A stretch of DNA of 64,000 nt from an uncultured Prevotellaceae bacterium (GCA_900316445.1 ONCZ01000004.1:17452-81451); one strand, 5' to 3'; shown: positions 35,156 to 43,556, counted from the stretch's first letter. Made by a program: numbers and translations. Notes: a model not told the origin generated them from the letters alone.

Positions 35156-35675
35156 TCAAAAACCGGTGTACGGCCTCCCGGATAGAACGCAGTCCGAAGC
35201 GCTCTACATACACCTGCCGAAGGGGCAGCCAAGTAAGTTCGGCGGCATCGTCAGCCGCCTTCACCTCAGCATCCTCAGCCACATGACAGAGAAAGAAGAA
35301 ATCGAGCGTATGGATGTCCATTCCCGAATAGTGATAGACATTGGGGATGGAGAACATGTACTTCACATCGTCGGCGCTGATCACCAGACCGGTCTCTTCC
35401 TGTATCTCCCTCACCATACCCTGTTCGGCATTCTCGTTATTGTCCACAAAACCGCCAGGCAGGTCGAGCGTGCCTTTGGCAGGCTCCTTACCGCGACGGG
35501 CCACCAACAGCTCACCCTTCCCGTTGATAATAAAGGCTGCCGTCGAGGCACGCGGGTTCTGATAATACGTAAAACCGCAGTTGGCACAGTGCCTGCTCAG
35601 GGCGTTATGGATCTTAAAATCGTTACTGCCACACTTCGGACAATACCGGAAGATTTCTAATGGATGACCTTTCAT
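35127..35675 (-). CDS. NUDIX hydrolase with N-terminal zinc ribbon
   Basis: Product of 182 aa. Residues 10-38 hold a zinc ribbon (CPKCGSND ... CANCGF) and residues about 72-94 the Nudix box GGFVDNNENAEQGMVREIQ then EETGL, matching GX5EX7REUXEEXGU. This resembles NADH pyrophosphatase-like or ADP-ribose-type Nudix proteins; substrate not predictable. The last eight residues (VKSEKVKR) and the TGA stop are encoded by a family G repeat (35121-35155), so the true ancestral C terminus probably ended earlier. Family B repeat lies upstream. Confidence 0.92.
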   Translation of the reverse strand: MKGHPLEIFRYCPKCGSNDFKIHNALSRHCANCGFTYYQNPRASTAAFIINGKGELLVARRGKEPAKGTLDLPGGFVDNNENAEQGMVREIQEETGLVISADDVKYMFSIPNVYHYSGMDIHTLDFFFLCHVAEDAEVKAADDAAELTWLPLRQVYVERFGLRSIREAVHRFLNVKSEKVKR

Positions 35676-35689
35676 ATTGATTATTTTTT

Positions 35690-35714
35690 CACTAAGGACA
35701 CGAAGGACACAAAA
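35690..35714. repeat. Family B arm, 3' side of the GxxExxY gene
   Basis: CACTAAGGACACGAAGGAC-type arm ending exactly one base before the stop codon at 35715. Inverted partner at 36094-36122. Confidence 0.9.
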
Positions 35715-36092
35715 TTATAGTTTGATTCGCTTGATTTTGATAGCTGGCTCTCCAAAGTTGTAGAGAAGAGCATAGCTGAGATTAGCCACTTTTAAATAGT
35801 TCAAGACTTGTCCGGTATTGGCAGCAACCAGATTGTCTAATGCCTTTAATTCAACAATAATACTATCATAACAAAGGAAATCAACGAAGAAATCATGTTG
35901 TAATGCCACACCTTTATAGTTAATAAGCAAGTGCTTTTCTCTTTCGAAAGGAATACCCCGGAGTTTGAATTTGACAGCCAAGGCATCTCCATAGACTTTT
36001 TCATGAAAGCCATGTCCCAAAATCTTATGCACTTCAATTGCAGCTCCATTAATGGCATAAATATAGTTCTCAATTTCCGAATTCGTATGCAT
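35715..36092 (-). CDS. GxxExxY family protein
   Basis: Product of 125 aa. GHGFHEKVYGDALA contains the name-giving motif GxxExxY (GFHEKVY), followed by DFFVDFLCYDSIIVELKALD, the Asp and Glu-x-Lys of a PD-(D/E)XK-like nuclease fold, and QVLNYLKVANLSYALLYNFG. The family (TIGR04256) is widespread, of unknown function, and patchily distributed. The gene fits exactly between two inverted family B repeats, with 1 bp on each side, and looks like a cassette. No promoter was seen. Confidence 0.9.
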   Translation of the reverse strand: MHTNSEIENYIYAINGAAIEVHKILGHGFHEKVYGDALAVKFKLRGIPFEREKHLLINYKGVALQHDFFVDFLCYDSIIVELKALDNLVAANTGQVLNYLKVANLSYALLYNFGEPAIKIKRIKL

Positions 36093-36093
36093 C

Positions 36094-36122
36094 TTTTTTG
36101 TGTCCTTCGTGTCCTTTGTGGA
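36094..36122. repeat. Family B arm, 5' side of the GxxExxY gene
   Basis: TTGTGTCCTTCGTGTCCTTT-type arm, starting 1 bp beyond the start codon at 36092. Confidence 0.9.
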
Positions 36123-36129
36123 TAACTAA

Positions 36130-37581
36130 TCACCAACTATCAGTTCGGAAGGGGAACAATGGCAGATTACCGCCGTTCTTCACATTGCCGATCTGGAAGT
36201 TCTTGAAACAATAGCGCACGGCGACGGGCTGCTTCACTTCAGGAGCCGTCACAATGATCGCCTCATCCCAATAGCCACCGCCAGGCTGCCAAAAGTGCCG
36301 GGCTGTAGCAGGATGGAACACACGGTCCTCACCAGCCACCTCGAAACCCTCCATCTGCTCGAAGGGCGCATCACACCAGTAGTTGTCCTGCAGATGAACG
36401 AACACCGTGTCACCCTTGATGGTCATATCCTTATACGACGAACTCTTATACTGCACCGTCTCAAAACCATAGTCGCGGTTCAGAGCCGTAAAGGCCAAGC
36501 GCTCACCCACTTGCTGTTTCTGCGTCGGATGGATCTGCGTGGTCTCGTAAGGATAGACGAGGTCGTTGATGCACACAAGCGAACTGTTGGGAATGATCTG
36601 TGCAGCCTTCCACTGCTGTTCACGCAGGAGGGCTCCGCTGATGGCATTATCGTTATCATCATATCTGTAAGGTGCGATCTGCACGAAATAGAAGGGGATC
36701 TCACCCAGGCCGAACTGCGAGCGCCACTGGTCTACCAACAGCTTCATCCGTTCAGAATACTGATCGCCGGGATCACCCACGTTCGAACAGCCCTGATAAT
36801 AGAGGATACCTTTCACCGTGAAGTTCAGGATGGGGTTGAACGTGCCGTTGCCCCAGAGCAGCGAACGGTGATAATCCCACTGAGCCCACTTCTTGCAGAT
36901 CTCCACCGAGTCGGTGGGATCACTGGTATATTTCTCCAGATTCTCTTTCGTCAACCAGCTCTCTACGCGCGTACCTCCTTTATTAGCTTCGATAATACCA
37001 ACAGGGATGTCGAGCGTACGGCTCAGCAGGCGGGCAAAGAAATAGCCTGTAGCCGAGAACTCACCGACGGTCTTCGGCGAACATTGGCGCCACTCGCACT
37101 GGGCATCATCCTGCGGCGTGGCCCTCATGATGCTGGGAATCTTCACGCTGCGGACACCTTTCGACTGGGCGGCATCCAGCACATGGTGGTTGTAGCCTTC
37201 CACCGGACACATGCCGAAACCCTTTACAGGCATCTCCATGTTCGACTGTCCGGCACAGACCCACACCTCACCGCTGACGACATTGTTGATTGTCACCGCC
37301 TCACCATCGGCGAACGTGATGCTCAGCGGGTCGTAACTGGCTTGCGGTGTCCTGACCTTCACCAGCCATTTCCCGTCCTTACCAGCCTTGGCCGTCACCT
37401 TCTGGTCGCTCCACGAGGTGGTGACCGTCACCGTCTTACCAGGCTTGGCCCAACCCCACAGGCGGGCGTCTGTCTGCTGTTGTAATACCATGTTGTCACC
37501 AATGAGATGGGGCAACCTGACCTTGGCCTGTGCGCTCATCGTCAGCGCCACAAACACCATCATCGACAAAATCTTCTTCAT
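36130..37581 (-). CDS. Sialate O-acetylesterase-like SGNH esterase
   Basis: Product of 483 aa from the ATG at 37579-37581 with signal peptide MKKILSMMVFVALTMSAQA. The SGNH nucleophile lies in VWVCAGQSNMEMPVKG (about residue 105), GIIEANKGGTRVESWL follows, and the catalytic His lies in IHPTQKQQVGERLA. This is the DUF303/PF03629 sialate O-acetylesterase family that removes acetyl groups from host or plant glycans in the periplasm. It stands alone, without a polysaccharide-utilisation locus around it. Family C and family B repeats flank it. Confidence 0.92.
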   Translation of the reverse strand: MKKILSMMVFVALTMSAQAKVRLPHLIGDNMVLQQQTDARLWGWAKPGKTVTVTTSWSDQKVTAKAGKDGKWLVKVRTPQASYDPLSITFADGEAVTINNVVSGEVWVCAGQSNMEMPVKGFGMCPVEGYNHHVLDAAQSKGVRSVKIPSIMRATPQDDAQCEWRQCSPKTVGEFSATGYFFARLLSRTLDIPVGIIEANKGGTRVESWLTKENLEKYTSDPTDSVEICKKWAQWDYHRSLLWGNGTFNPILNFTVKGILYYQGCSNVGDPGDQYSERMKLLVDQWRSQFGLGEIPFYFVQIAPYRYDDNDNAISGALLREQQWKAAQIIPNSSLVCINDLVYPYETTQIHPTQKQQVGERLAFTALNRDYGFETVQYKSSSYKDMTIKGDTVFVHLQDNYWCDAPFEQMEGFEVAGEDRVFHPATARHFWQPGGGYWDEAIIVTAPEVKQPVAVRYCFKNFQIGNVKNGGNLPLFPFRTDSW

Positions 37582-37608
37582 ATACAATACTTCAATTTTA
37601 GTTTTTAA

Positions 37609-37696
37609 GACCACTAATTTCACGAATTACACGAATTTTAAGCTGCGCACAGAAACTCTTTATTATGAATTAGTGAAATTAGTGAAATTAGTGGTC
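37609..37696. repeat. Family C inverted repeat
   Basis: Arms 37609-37637 (accactaatttcacgaat...) and 37667-37696 (...gaaattagtggtc) of the ACGAATT/ACTAATT unit; imperfect. Lies in the 5' UTR of the esterase and 3' of the ABC gene. Confidence 0.8.
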
Positions 37697-37720
37697 GTTT
37701 TAATAACATAACTGTATTCT

Positions 37721-39382
37721 TTAACTTCTCAATTTTATCACCTGATCACATAACTCGCAGACTACCGGCCGGTGGGTGATGAAGATCATCGTCTTCCCGG
37801 GATACATGGCGAAGAGCCTGCGGTATAGTTCGCGCTCCGTCGCTTCGTCGAGCGAGGCACTGATTTCATCCAAAAGCAGGATACCGCCTGGTCGCAACAG
37901 ACCTCGGGCGATAGCAATACGCTGGGCCTGACCCTCACTGAGTCCACTGCCTCGTTCGCCACACTCGGTATCAAGACCGTCCGGCAGATCCAGCACAAAG
38001 TCGGCCATCGCCGTATGGAGTACGTCATCAAGTTCTTCGTCGGTGGCATCAGGTCTGGCCAGCAACAGATTATATCTGATAGTGCCGCTCATGAGGGTGT
38101 TACCCTGCGGCACGAAGACAAAGTTCGAGCGTGTCTGTTCGCTGATGGTCTGCTGCCCTTGGCTGTCATAGACGGCCATCGTTCCCTTGTTGGGTTTCGT
38201 CAGCGCCAGCAGGAGCCTGAACAGTGTGGTCTTTCCAGCTCCGGTATGTCCCATCAGGGCCGTCTTACTGCCTGGCTTAAAATCGAAAGAGAAATGTGTC
38301 AATATCTCCCGATCCCCATCCGCATACTTGAAACTGACATCCTCCACCTTCACGCCGAGCGGATGCAAAGATCCGGAAGTTCTGGATGTCTCGGATGATC
38401 CGGGAAATTCTGAGAATCCTGTCTCTTCCACTTCCACCTGTTCCAGCTCCGTCAGACGGTCGATGCTGGCAGAGGCCTGGATAAACTGCGGTACCATGTT
38501 CAGCATCTGCAGGATAGGGTTCTGTATCTGGCTGACGAGCTGCAGGAACGAGGTCATCACACCAAAGGTAATCGCACCGTTACGGAGTTGCATGGCTCCC
38601 CAGATGAAAGCCATGATATACCCCAGACTGAAGCTGGAACCTATCAATAGACGGGAAATAACCGTGAATCTTGCCCGGCGGCTGATCTTGCCGCGCAGGT
38701 CCTGCTGCATGTCGTCCAGACGGTTGGTAATCCAGTCGCCACTCTCTAAGGAGCGGAGCACGGCATTATGCTCCATCGTCTCCTGCACCAGCATCTGGAT
38801 CACGCTCTCCTGTTTGCGGATGTCGAGCGTCATCATTCTCATCTTGCGCCCGATCAGCTTTCCCACAATCAGGAACATCGGTGTCAGCAGCAGCAGTGCC
38901 CATGCCAGCCGGGTATCCATCGACTGCATTAGCAGGAAGGCTCCCACCAACTGTATCAGCGTGACGGTCATATCCGGGAAGAGCGATGTCGTCGCATCGC
39001 TCACCACGTCGATATCTTTCTCCAAGCGTGAGGTCACGTCGCCGGAGTGCATCTCCTTTTGGTCAAACATCTGACGGCGGAACAGATGGCTGAAAATACG
39101 CAGACGGATGCTCGTCGTCTGCTTGGCCCTATCCCTGACACCAACGAAATAATAGGACTGCCGGCAGATGATGCCACCAATGACCACCGCCACCAGTGCG
39201 ACAATCATTAGGATGATGTCCTCAGTCGTCCCCTGACGGATGGTCACATCGATGAAGCGCTTGCAGAGCCACACCATCAGCAGACCGAGCGACACTCGCC
39301 CGATACCAGCTGCAATACGGAACAGCATATCCACACGGATGCCCTTCGTATTGCGCAAGAGCCAAATGACGTACTCCTTCAC
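37721..39382 (-). CDS. ABC transporter, fused permease and ATP-binding half-transporter
   Basis: Product of 553 aa with a GTG start (39380-39382). About six transmembrane helices precede the ATPase, which has Walker A GHTGAGKTTLFRLLLA (about residue 378), signature GLSEGQAQRIAIARGL, Walker B ILLLDEISASLDE and the H-loop ITHR. It is a homodimeric exporter of the peptide/lipid type. Residues about 324-339 (FPGSSETSRTSGSL), linking the two domains, are coded by a TCCGG repeat (38372-38421). The GTG start is inside a family G repeat. The PqqD gene lies 34 bp upstream, suggesting export of a modified peptide. Confidence 0.92.
   Translation of the reverse strand: MKEYVIWLLRNTKGIRVDMLFRIAAGIGRVSLGLLMVWLCKRFIDVTIRQGTTEDIILMIVALVAVVIGGIICRQSYYFVGVRDRAKQTTSIRLRIFSHLFRRQMFDQKEMHSGDVTSRLEKDIDVVSDATTSLFPDMTVTLIQLVGAFLLMQSMDTRLAWALLLLTPMFLIVGKLIGRKMRMMTLDIRKQESVIQMLVQETMEHNAVLRSLESGDWITNRLDDMQQDLRGKISRRARFTVISRLLIGSSFSLGYIMAFIWGAMQLRNGAITFGVMTSFLQLVSQIQNPILQMLNMVPQFIQASASIDRLTELEQVEVEETGFSEFPGSSETSRTSGSLHPLGVKVEDVSFKYADGDREILTHFSFDFKPGSKTALMGHTGAGKTTLFRLLLALTKPNKGTMAVYDSQGQQTISEQTRSNFVFVPQGNTLMSGTIRYNLLLARPDATDEELDDVLHTAMADFVLDLPDGLDTECGERGSGLSEGQAQRIAIARGLLRPGGILLLDEISASLDEATERELYRRLFAMYPGKTMIFITHRPVVCELCDQVIKLRS
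38372..38421. repeat. Family A repeat inside the ABC transporter gene
   Basis: 9-bp units TCCGGAAGT, TCTGGATGT, CTCGGATGA, TCCGGGAAA, TTCTGAGAA: degenerate but in register, coding the interdomain linker. Confidence 0.78.
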
Positions 39383-39420
39383 TCTTTCACCTTTTCACTA
39401 TCTCACTTTTCACTTCTTAC
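39378..39420. repeat. Family G repeat between PqqD and ABC genes
   Basis: Minus-strand AAAAGTGAGATAGTGAAAAG then GTGAAAGAGTGAAGG; its last GTG is the ABC start codon and its upstream end reaches the PqqD stop at 39417. Confidence 0.75.
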
Positions 39421-39686
39421 TCTATCAGTCCCAGCTCTTTCCATTCGTCGAGGATGCGGGTGACATCCGTAAGGGCCTTTGAAGGCTCCACGTTATATAC
39501 CTGACAAATGGCCTCAGCCAGCTGTTCAGCCGTAAAGTCACCCAACTCCGTACATTTCTCCCAAAGCCATGTTGCCGTATCGTTCATGCTGACCATCTTA
39601 CCGAAGTCAACCACTTTAAGACCTTCTGCAACAATCACTTTCTCGCCGCAAATCTCACGCAGCACAAAACCTTCTTTCTGTTTCAT
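39417..39686 (-). CDS. PqqD-family peptide-binding protein
   Basis: Product of 89 aa. GFVLREICGEKVIVAEG, the hydrophobic VDFGKMVSMNDTATWLWE and LAEAICQVYNVEP are the three blocks of the PqqD/RRE winged-helix fold, which binds ribosomally made precursor peptides and hands them to modifying enzymes. Its direct partner here is an ABC exporter, with no radical-SAM or cyclase gene. No obvious precursor ORF lies in the 40 bp upstream, which carries a family C repeat. The role is probably in peptide modification or export, by context. Confidence 0.85.
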   Translation of the reverse strand: MKQKEGFVLREICGEKVIVAEGLKVVDFGKMVSMNDTATWLWEKCTELGDFTAEQLAEAICQVYNVEPSKALTDVTRILDEWKELGLIE

Positions 39687-39698
39687 ATTTTAAAAACA

Positions 39699-39723
39699 AC
39701 TAATTACACTAATTTCACGAATG
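39699..39723. repeat. Family C single arm
   Basis: aactaattacactaatttca-type sequence between the PqqD start and the S8 protease stop; no inverted partner nearby. Confidence 0.7.
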
Positions 39724-39725
39724 AT

Positions 39726-41942
39726 TTAAAATCTGACCAATTCAGAGCCCTGCAGCCTCCTGTCAGCACTCTCCACCTGAACCACATAAACACCGGAAAG
39801 GACGGAGGGAAGCGCCACAAAGGTAATTGTTTCCCCTCCTGAGTAGGAGGGGCTAGGGGTGGTCTGATCCACCACACACCTCCCTGAAAGGTTATATACC
39901 CTGACGCGAACAGGCCCCGTGACCATTCGGTCAAACACCAGCCTCAGCCCTCCTTCCACAGGAAACACCTGTACACCTTTCGGATGATGCAGGCTGATAT
40001 CCTCAATGCCCGACAGCGAGAGTACCTCCAATAGTCCGCGATAGACGTCAATCTCACCATATCCATAGACATCATTCGGATAGTCATACTTCTCTTCCGG
40101 ATGCCGGCAGCTACGTTGCATCACCTCTCTGACCTCCTGAGGCGTCAGGTCTGGTTTGGCCTGTAGCCAGAGGGCTATGGCACCCGCCACTACAGGTGTC
40201 GACATCGACGTACCCGTTTGCACACCCCAAGGATAGCGCTCTCCTTGGTAATCCGAATACGCCACCACCTCCTTCTCCGGATGGAAAAGCGAACTGTAGG
40301 AGGCCACCACATTCGTACCAGGCGCAACCACATCGGGCTTCATCAAGTCGTTCATCGCCGGACCTGTCGAAGAGTAATAACCTATCTTACCCGTCTCCGT
40401 CTCCTTACTGCCATTAACCACCTCACCTTGTGCATTCCGGATGCTAAGCCGATGGGTCGTGGCACCAACGCAGAGAACGCCAGGGAAACAACCCGGCGCA
40501 AAGACATTCCGCCCTTTGACAGCATCCCTCCAGCGGTCGTCGGCATCATGATCCTGAAAGGCATTGGAAGAACTGCCATAGACCTCTATCTTCCCCTGAC
40601 CTTGCACCACCACGGCCAATGGCGGCAACAGGTTCAAGGTGGTGTCCGCTTCCAAGAGCAGTTGCCAGATATCATGGTCGGCGAAGCGTGAACTGTCGCG
40701 ATAGGCCACAACGGTCAGCGAATCCTCGCCATACGCTATCTTCCTCCTAATAATCGTATCTATCGGCACTTCGGCTGTCTCAAAGGCAATCGTATCGCTG
40801 GGCATCCCTCGTTTCTCGTTCCCATACCCATAAACAACGAGCCGCGTCTCTCCCTCGCTTTTGATCCGATAGAGCGCGCCCTTCTTAAAGCACCTGACGA
40901 AACTCCCGGCCTCCGCCTGGTCTTCCTTCTTCTCGAAATAGGTCATCTCCACGCCCTCATTGCCGGCAGAAGCCACAATGATACGGCCAGGACCCGTCAA
41001 CTGTTCGAGGGTAACGGCATAGAGGCTGTCTTCGTCGTCAAGATAGGGAGGATACCCTTCGCTGAACGACACCACACAAGGCTTTCCCTGCGCTTCGGCA
41101 TAGTCGAAACAGTATTTGAACCCCAGGGCATCGGTAGCTGTGGTATATTTATAGCGATCAGCGGAATCCACATATTCAACATTGGCACTAATAGCATTAC
41201 CCACCACGCAGAGGTCACTGCCCCAGGCGATGCCACGATACGGCGTGTCATATCCACTGCCGGCAGCAATGCCCATGGTATGCGTGCCATGCGTCTTAGT
41301 GGGGGCATCGGTAGAGTGCATGATAGCACTGATGGCTTCAGCGCCTACATAGTCCCGCCCTACAGGCAGCGTACTGCCTATCGTGTCACGCGACAACTGA
41401 TCCCAGAAAGCTCTGATCCGCGATTGTCCTGTTGTATTGTCAAGAAAATTGGGATGTGTCAAATCAAAGCCAATGTCCACCACGCCGACCACAACGCCTT
41501 CGCCGGTATATGCCTGATGAGATGGCGATGACTCATAGACAGGCAATGCCTGAACGACAGCGGCTGTAGTATCGACGCACAGACTGGTGGACTGGTTGGC
41601 TTCAATTCGGGTGACTGCCGGCTCCTTAGCCAGCGCACCCAATTCTGCCAGTGGGATCGTGGCGATGCAGATATCGTCCCATTGTGCCCGTTTCTGGCAG
41701 TTATGTTTTTTGAACACGTCATCAGCCTCTTCAGGACTGATGCAGACGAAGGCTGTCATACTCCTCCCCTCAAAGTATCCTACTGACTCCTGACTCCTGA
41801 CTCCTTCTCTCCTTACTCCTTCTTCCGCTGCCTGACGCACCAGCCGCGACATCTTCCGGTAATCGGCCTGCTGTGCAACACTCGTAAGTGCCACCCACAC
41901 AGCTATCAGCAACCATACCTGCCTCCTCATCATGTCAAGCAA
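39726..41942 (-). CDS. Secreted S8 (subtilisin-like) serine peptidase
   Basis: Product of 738 aa with a signal peptide (MLDMMRRQVWLLIAVWVALT). Catalytic Asp in GVVDIGFDLTHPNF (about residue 154), His in THGTHTMGIAAGSG (about 217), Ser in GTSMSTPVVAGAIALW (about 579). A beta-rich C-terminal domain ends with YNLSGRCVV and LSGVYVVQVESADRR, similar to the type IX-like sorting tails of secreted Bacteroidetes proteins. Two repeat insertions are visible: GVRREGVRSQES near the N terminus (family F) and DQTTPSPSYSGGE in the C-terminal domain (family E). Probably exported or surface protease; neighbours the M6 protease gene transcribed the same way. Confidence 0.92.
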   Translation of the reverse strand: MLDMMRRQVWLLIAVWVALTSVAQQADYRKMSRLVRQAAEEGVRREGVRSQESVGYFEGRSMTAFVCISPEEADDVFKKHNCQKRAQWDDICIATIPLAELGALAKEPAVTRIEANQSTSLCVDTTAAVVQALPVYESSPSHQAYTGEGVVVGVVDIGFDLTHPNFLDNTTGQSRIRAFWDQLSRDTIGSTLPVGRDYVGAEAISAIMHSTDAPTKTHGTHTMGIAAGSGYDTPYRGIAWGSDLCVVGNAISANVEYVDSADRYKYTTATDALGFKYCFDYAEAQGKPCVVSFSEGYPPYLDDEDSLYAVTLEQLTGPGRIIVASAGNEGVEMTYFEKKEDQAEAGSFVRCFKKGALYRIKSEGETRLVVYGYGNEKRGMPSDTIAFETAEVPIDTIIRRKIAYGEDSLTVVAYRDSSRFADHDIWQLLLEADTTLNLLPPLAVVVQGQGKIEVYGSSSNAFQDHDADDRWRDAVKGRNVFAPGCFPGVLCVGATTHRLSIRNAQGEVVNGSKETETGKIGYYSSTGPAMNDLMKPDVVAPGTNVVASYSSLFHPEKEVVAYSDYQGERYPWGVQTGTSMSTPVVAGAIALWLQAKPDLTPQEVREVMQRSCRHPEEKYDYPNDVYGYGEIDVYRGLLEVLSLSGIEDISLHHPKGVQVFPVEGGLRLVFDRMVTGPVRVRVYNLSGRCVVDQTTPSPSYSGGETITFVALPSVLSGVYVVQVESADRRLQGSELVRF
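39831..39868. repeat. Family E repeat inside the S8 peptidase gene
   Basis: TTCCCCTCCTGAGTAGGAGG core hairpin plus GGGGTGGTCTGATC tail; codes DQTTPSPSYSGGE in-frame. Homologous copies at 26921-26984, 44874-44950 and 53474-53512. Confidence 0.88.
41781..41825. repeat. Family F repeat inside the S8 peptidase gene
   Basis: Tandem GACTCCT units followed by tctccttactccttcttcc; codes a Glu/Gly/Arg-rich stretch just after the signal peptide. Confidence 0.8.
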
Positions 41943-41946
41943 TTAT

Positions 41947-41971
41947 TCGTGTCCTTTGTGTCCTTAGTGGA
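41947..41971. repeat. Family B repeat at the M6 protease stop
   Basis: The TAA stop of the M6 gene (41964-41966) is part of the CACTAAGG unit. Confidence 0.88.
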
Positions 41972-43487
41972 CAATCTTTTTCTTTCCATTAATAATAAAA
42001 ACACCTCTGAACAGTGGCGTAAAAGCCTGCCCGAAATCTCTCAGCTTTTGTCCGGAGAGAGTGTAGACACCCGTCGCCCGAGGCTCAGCCTTGAGATGAA
42101 AAATACCACTGCCAGAGGTGTGAAAGTTAAATGACACCGTACCGTCTTCATGCCGGCTAATATCGGTGATGCTGTTTTCGTCAAAGAGTGTGACCTGATC
42201 CAAGCTGGTCCCGTCCTGCACCCAGGGATAGGGTGCCGTGCTCAGGATCCTGCTGTTCAGTCGCCGCTTGATATCGAGGTAGGGGTTCTTAACCTCGCTC
42301 GTGATGATCTCGTTATACCAATCTGTAAAGTTCCTCCCGTCGGCAGTCACCAGACTGTAGTTAGGCCTGCCCTTCACATTGTTCACGACGTTGGATCGCC
42401 AGGTGGAGCCGCTGAAGATCACATGATACACCACCAGCCCTTTGCCAGGCAGACCGTAGTCCCAACCGTTCCACTGTCGGTTCTCCAACAGGAAGAACTC
42501 ATCGTCGGTACGCGGAATCAGATAGACCTCGCCGCCCTCGGCGATGGTCTTGGCGTCAGTGATCATCGTATCGGCAGTCAGCACCGTCGGTGTGAGCCAG
42601 CCCATGATCATCTTCTCCAGTGGCGAATAGTTCGGCGGACACCAGCCGTAGTTCGTTCCTGTGCCGCCATCCATCAGGTCCCATTCGTCCACGACAGACA
42701 ATTCATCAACGCTTCCAGAAGTCGGATAGATATCCGGCAGTCCGAGACAGTGGGAGAACTCATGACAGATGATACCGATGCCACAGGAAGTATTGCCCAC
42801 CCACAACTCGCCGCTGGCGGTATAGCGGGAGATGGTATGACCGTCCTTCGTGCTGATGGAAGAGAAGCTGCCCGTGGTGGGCCAGACGTAGCCTTCATCC
42901 TTAATGGTCGATTGGTTGCCGCAATAGCCGGCATAGACATAGACCACCTGCTCCACATGGCCGTCGCCGTTCCAGTCATAGACGGAATAGTCGATCTCCG
43001 GATGCTCCTCCATCAGCATCTTCGTGGCCTCACGGAAAGCCGAGTGGCCCTCGTTTCTGCTCGACGAGCCCGTCTTCACCTTACTTTTGGTCTTATAGGG
43101 TCCATAGATGTCGAATGCCAGATTCAGCTGACCGTTCGACTGGTCGTGGAAGTAGTCTGCCACGCAGCCTACCCCGTCTCTCTGGGTATAGCCTGGGGTA
43201 TTGAAGATATCATGATAGGTCGCCTGTGGATCCTCAAAACTGAAGTCGCAGTCGGCGAAAGACACCAGCACCACCAGCTGGCGGTATGTACTGCCTGCAT
43301 CCCAGCCACGGTCACCGTAGGCGATGTCTGAAAGGCCGCCACGCGTCTGTCCGCCACGGGTAAACGCCTGTGGTGTCCAGTTCACCAGACAACCCACGCG
43401 CTCACCGTCGTCAGCCATCGCCAGCTCACTCATCGCCAGCAGCATGACGGCTGCTATCATACACCTTTTTAATAATAATATCTTCAT
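41964..43487 (-). CDS. M6-family secreted metalloprotease
   Basis: Product of 507 aa from the ATG at 43485-43487 (MKILLLKRCMIAAVMLLAMS signal). The zinc motif is GIICHEFSHCLGLPDIY (HExxHxxGxxD, about residue 240), preceded by the M6 hallmark VYDWNGDGHVEQVVYVYAG. The C terminus ATGVYTLSGQKLRDFGQ and GVFIINGKKKIVH matches the Prevotella-type tail also seen on the BspA-like proteins here. It is probably a secreted protease of the immune-inhibitor-A/M6 class. The stop codon lies inside a family B repeat. Confidence 0.9.
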   Translation of the reverse strand: MKILLLKRCMIAAVMLLAMSELAMADDGERVGCLVNWTPQAFTRGGQTRGGLSDIAYGDRGWDAGSTYRQLVVLVSFADCDFSFEDPQATYHDIFNTPGYTQRDGVGCVADYFHDQSNGQLNLAFDIYGPYKTKSKVKTGSSSRNEGHSAFREATKMLMEEHPEIDYSVYDWNGDGHVEQVVYVYAGYCGNQSTIKDEGYVWPTTGSFSSISTKDGHTISRYTASGELWVGNTSCGIGIICHEFSHCLGLPDIYPTSGSVDELSVVDEWDLMDGGTGTNYGWCPPNYSPLEKMIMGWLTPTVLTADTMITDAKTIAEGGEVYLIPRTDDEFFLLENRQWNGWDYGLPGKGLVVYHVIFSGSTWRSNVVNNVKGRPNYSLVTADGRNFTDWYNEIITSEVKNPYLDIKRRLNSRILSTAPYPWVQDGTSLDQVTLFDENSITDISRHEDGTVSFNFHTSGSGIFHLKAEPRATGVYTLSGQKLRDFGQAFTPLFRGVFIINGKKKIVH

Positions 43488-43556
43488 TTCCGCCGCAAAA
43501 GTACACATTTTACGGCTTACCACCAAACTTTTAACCTAAAAAATGAATAAACACCA

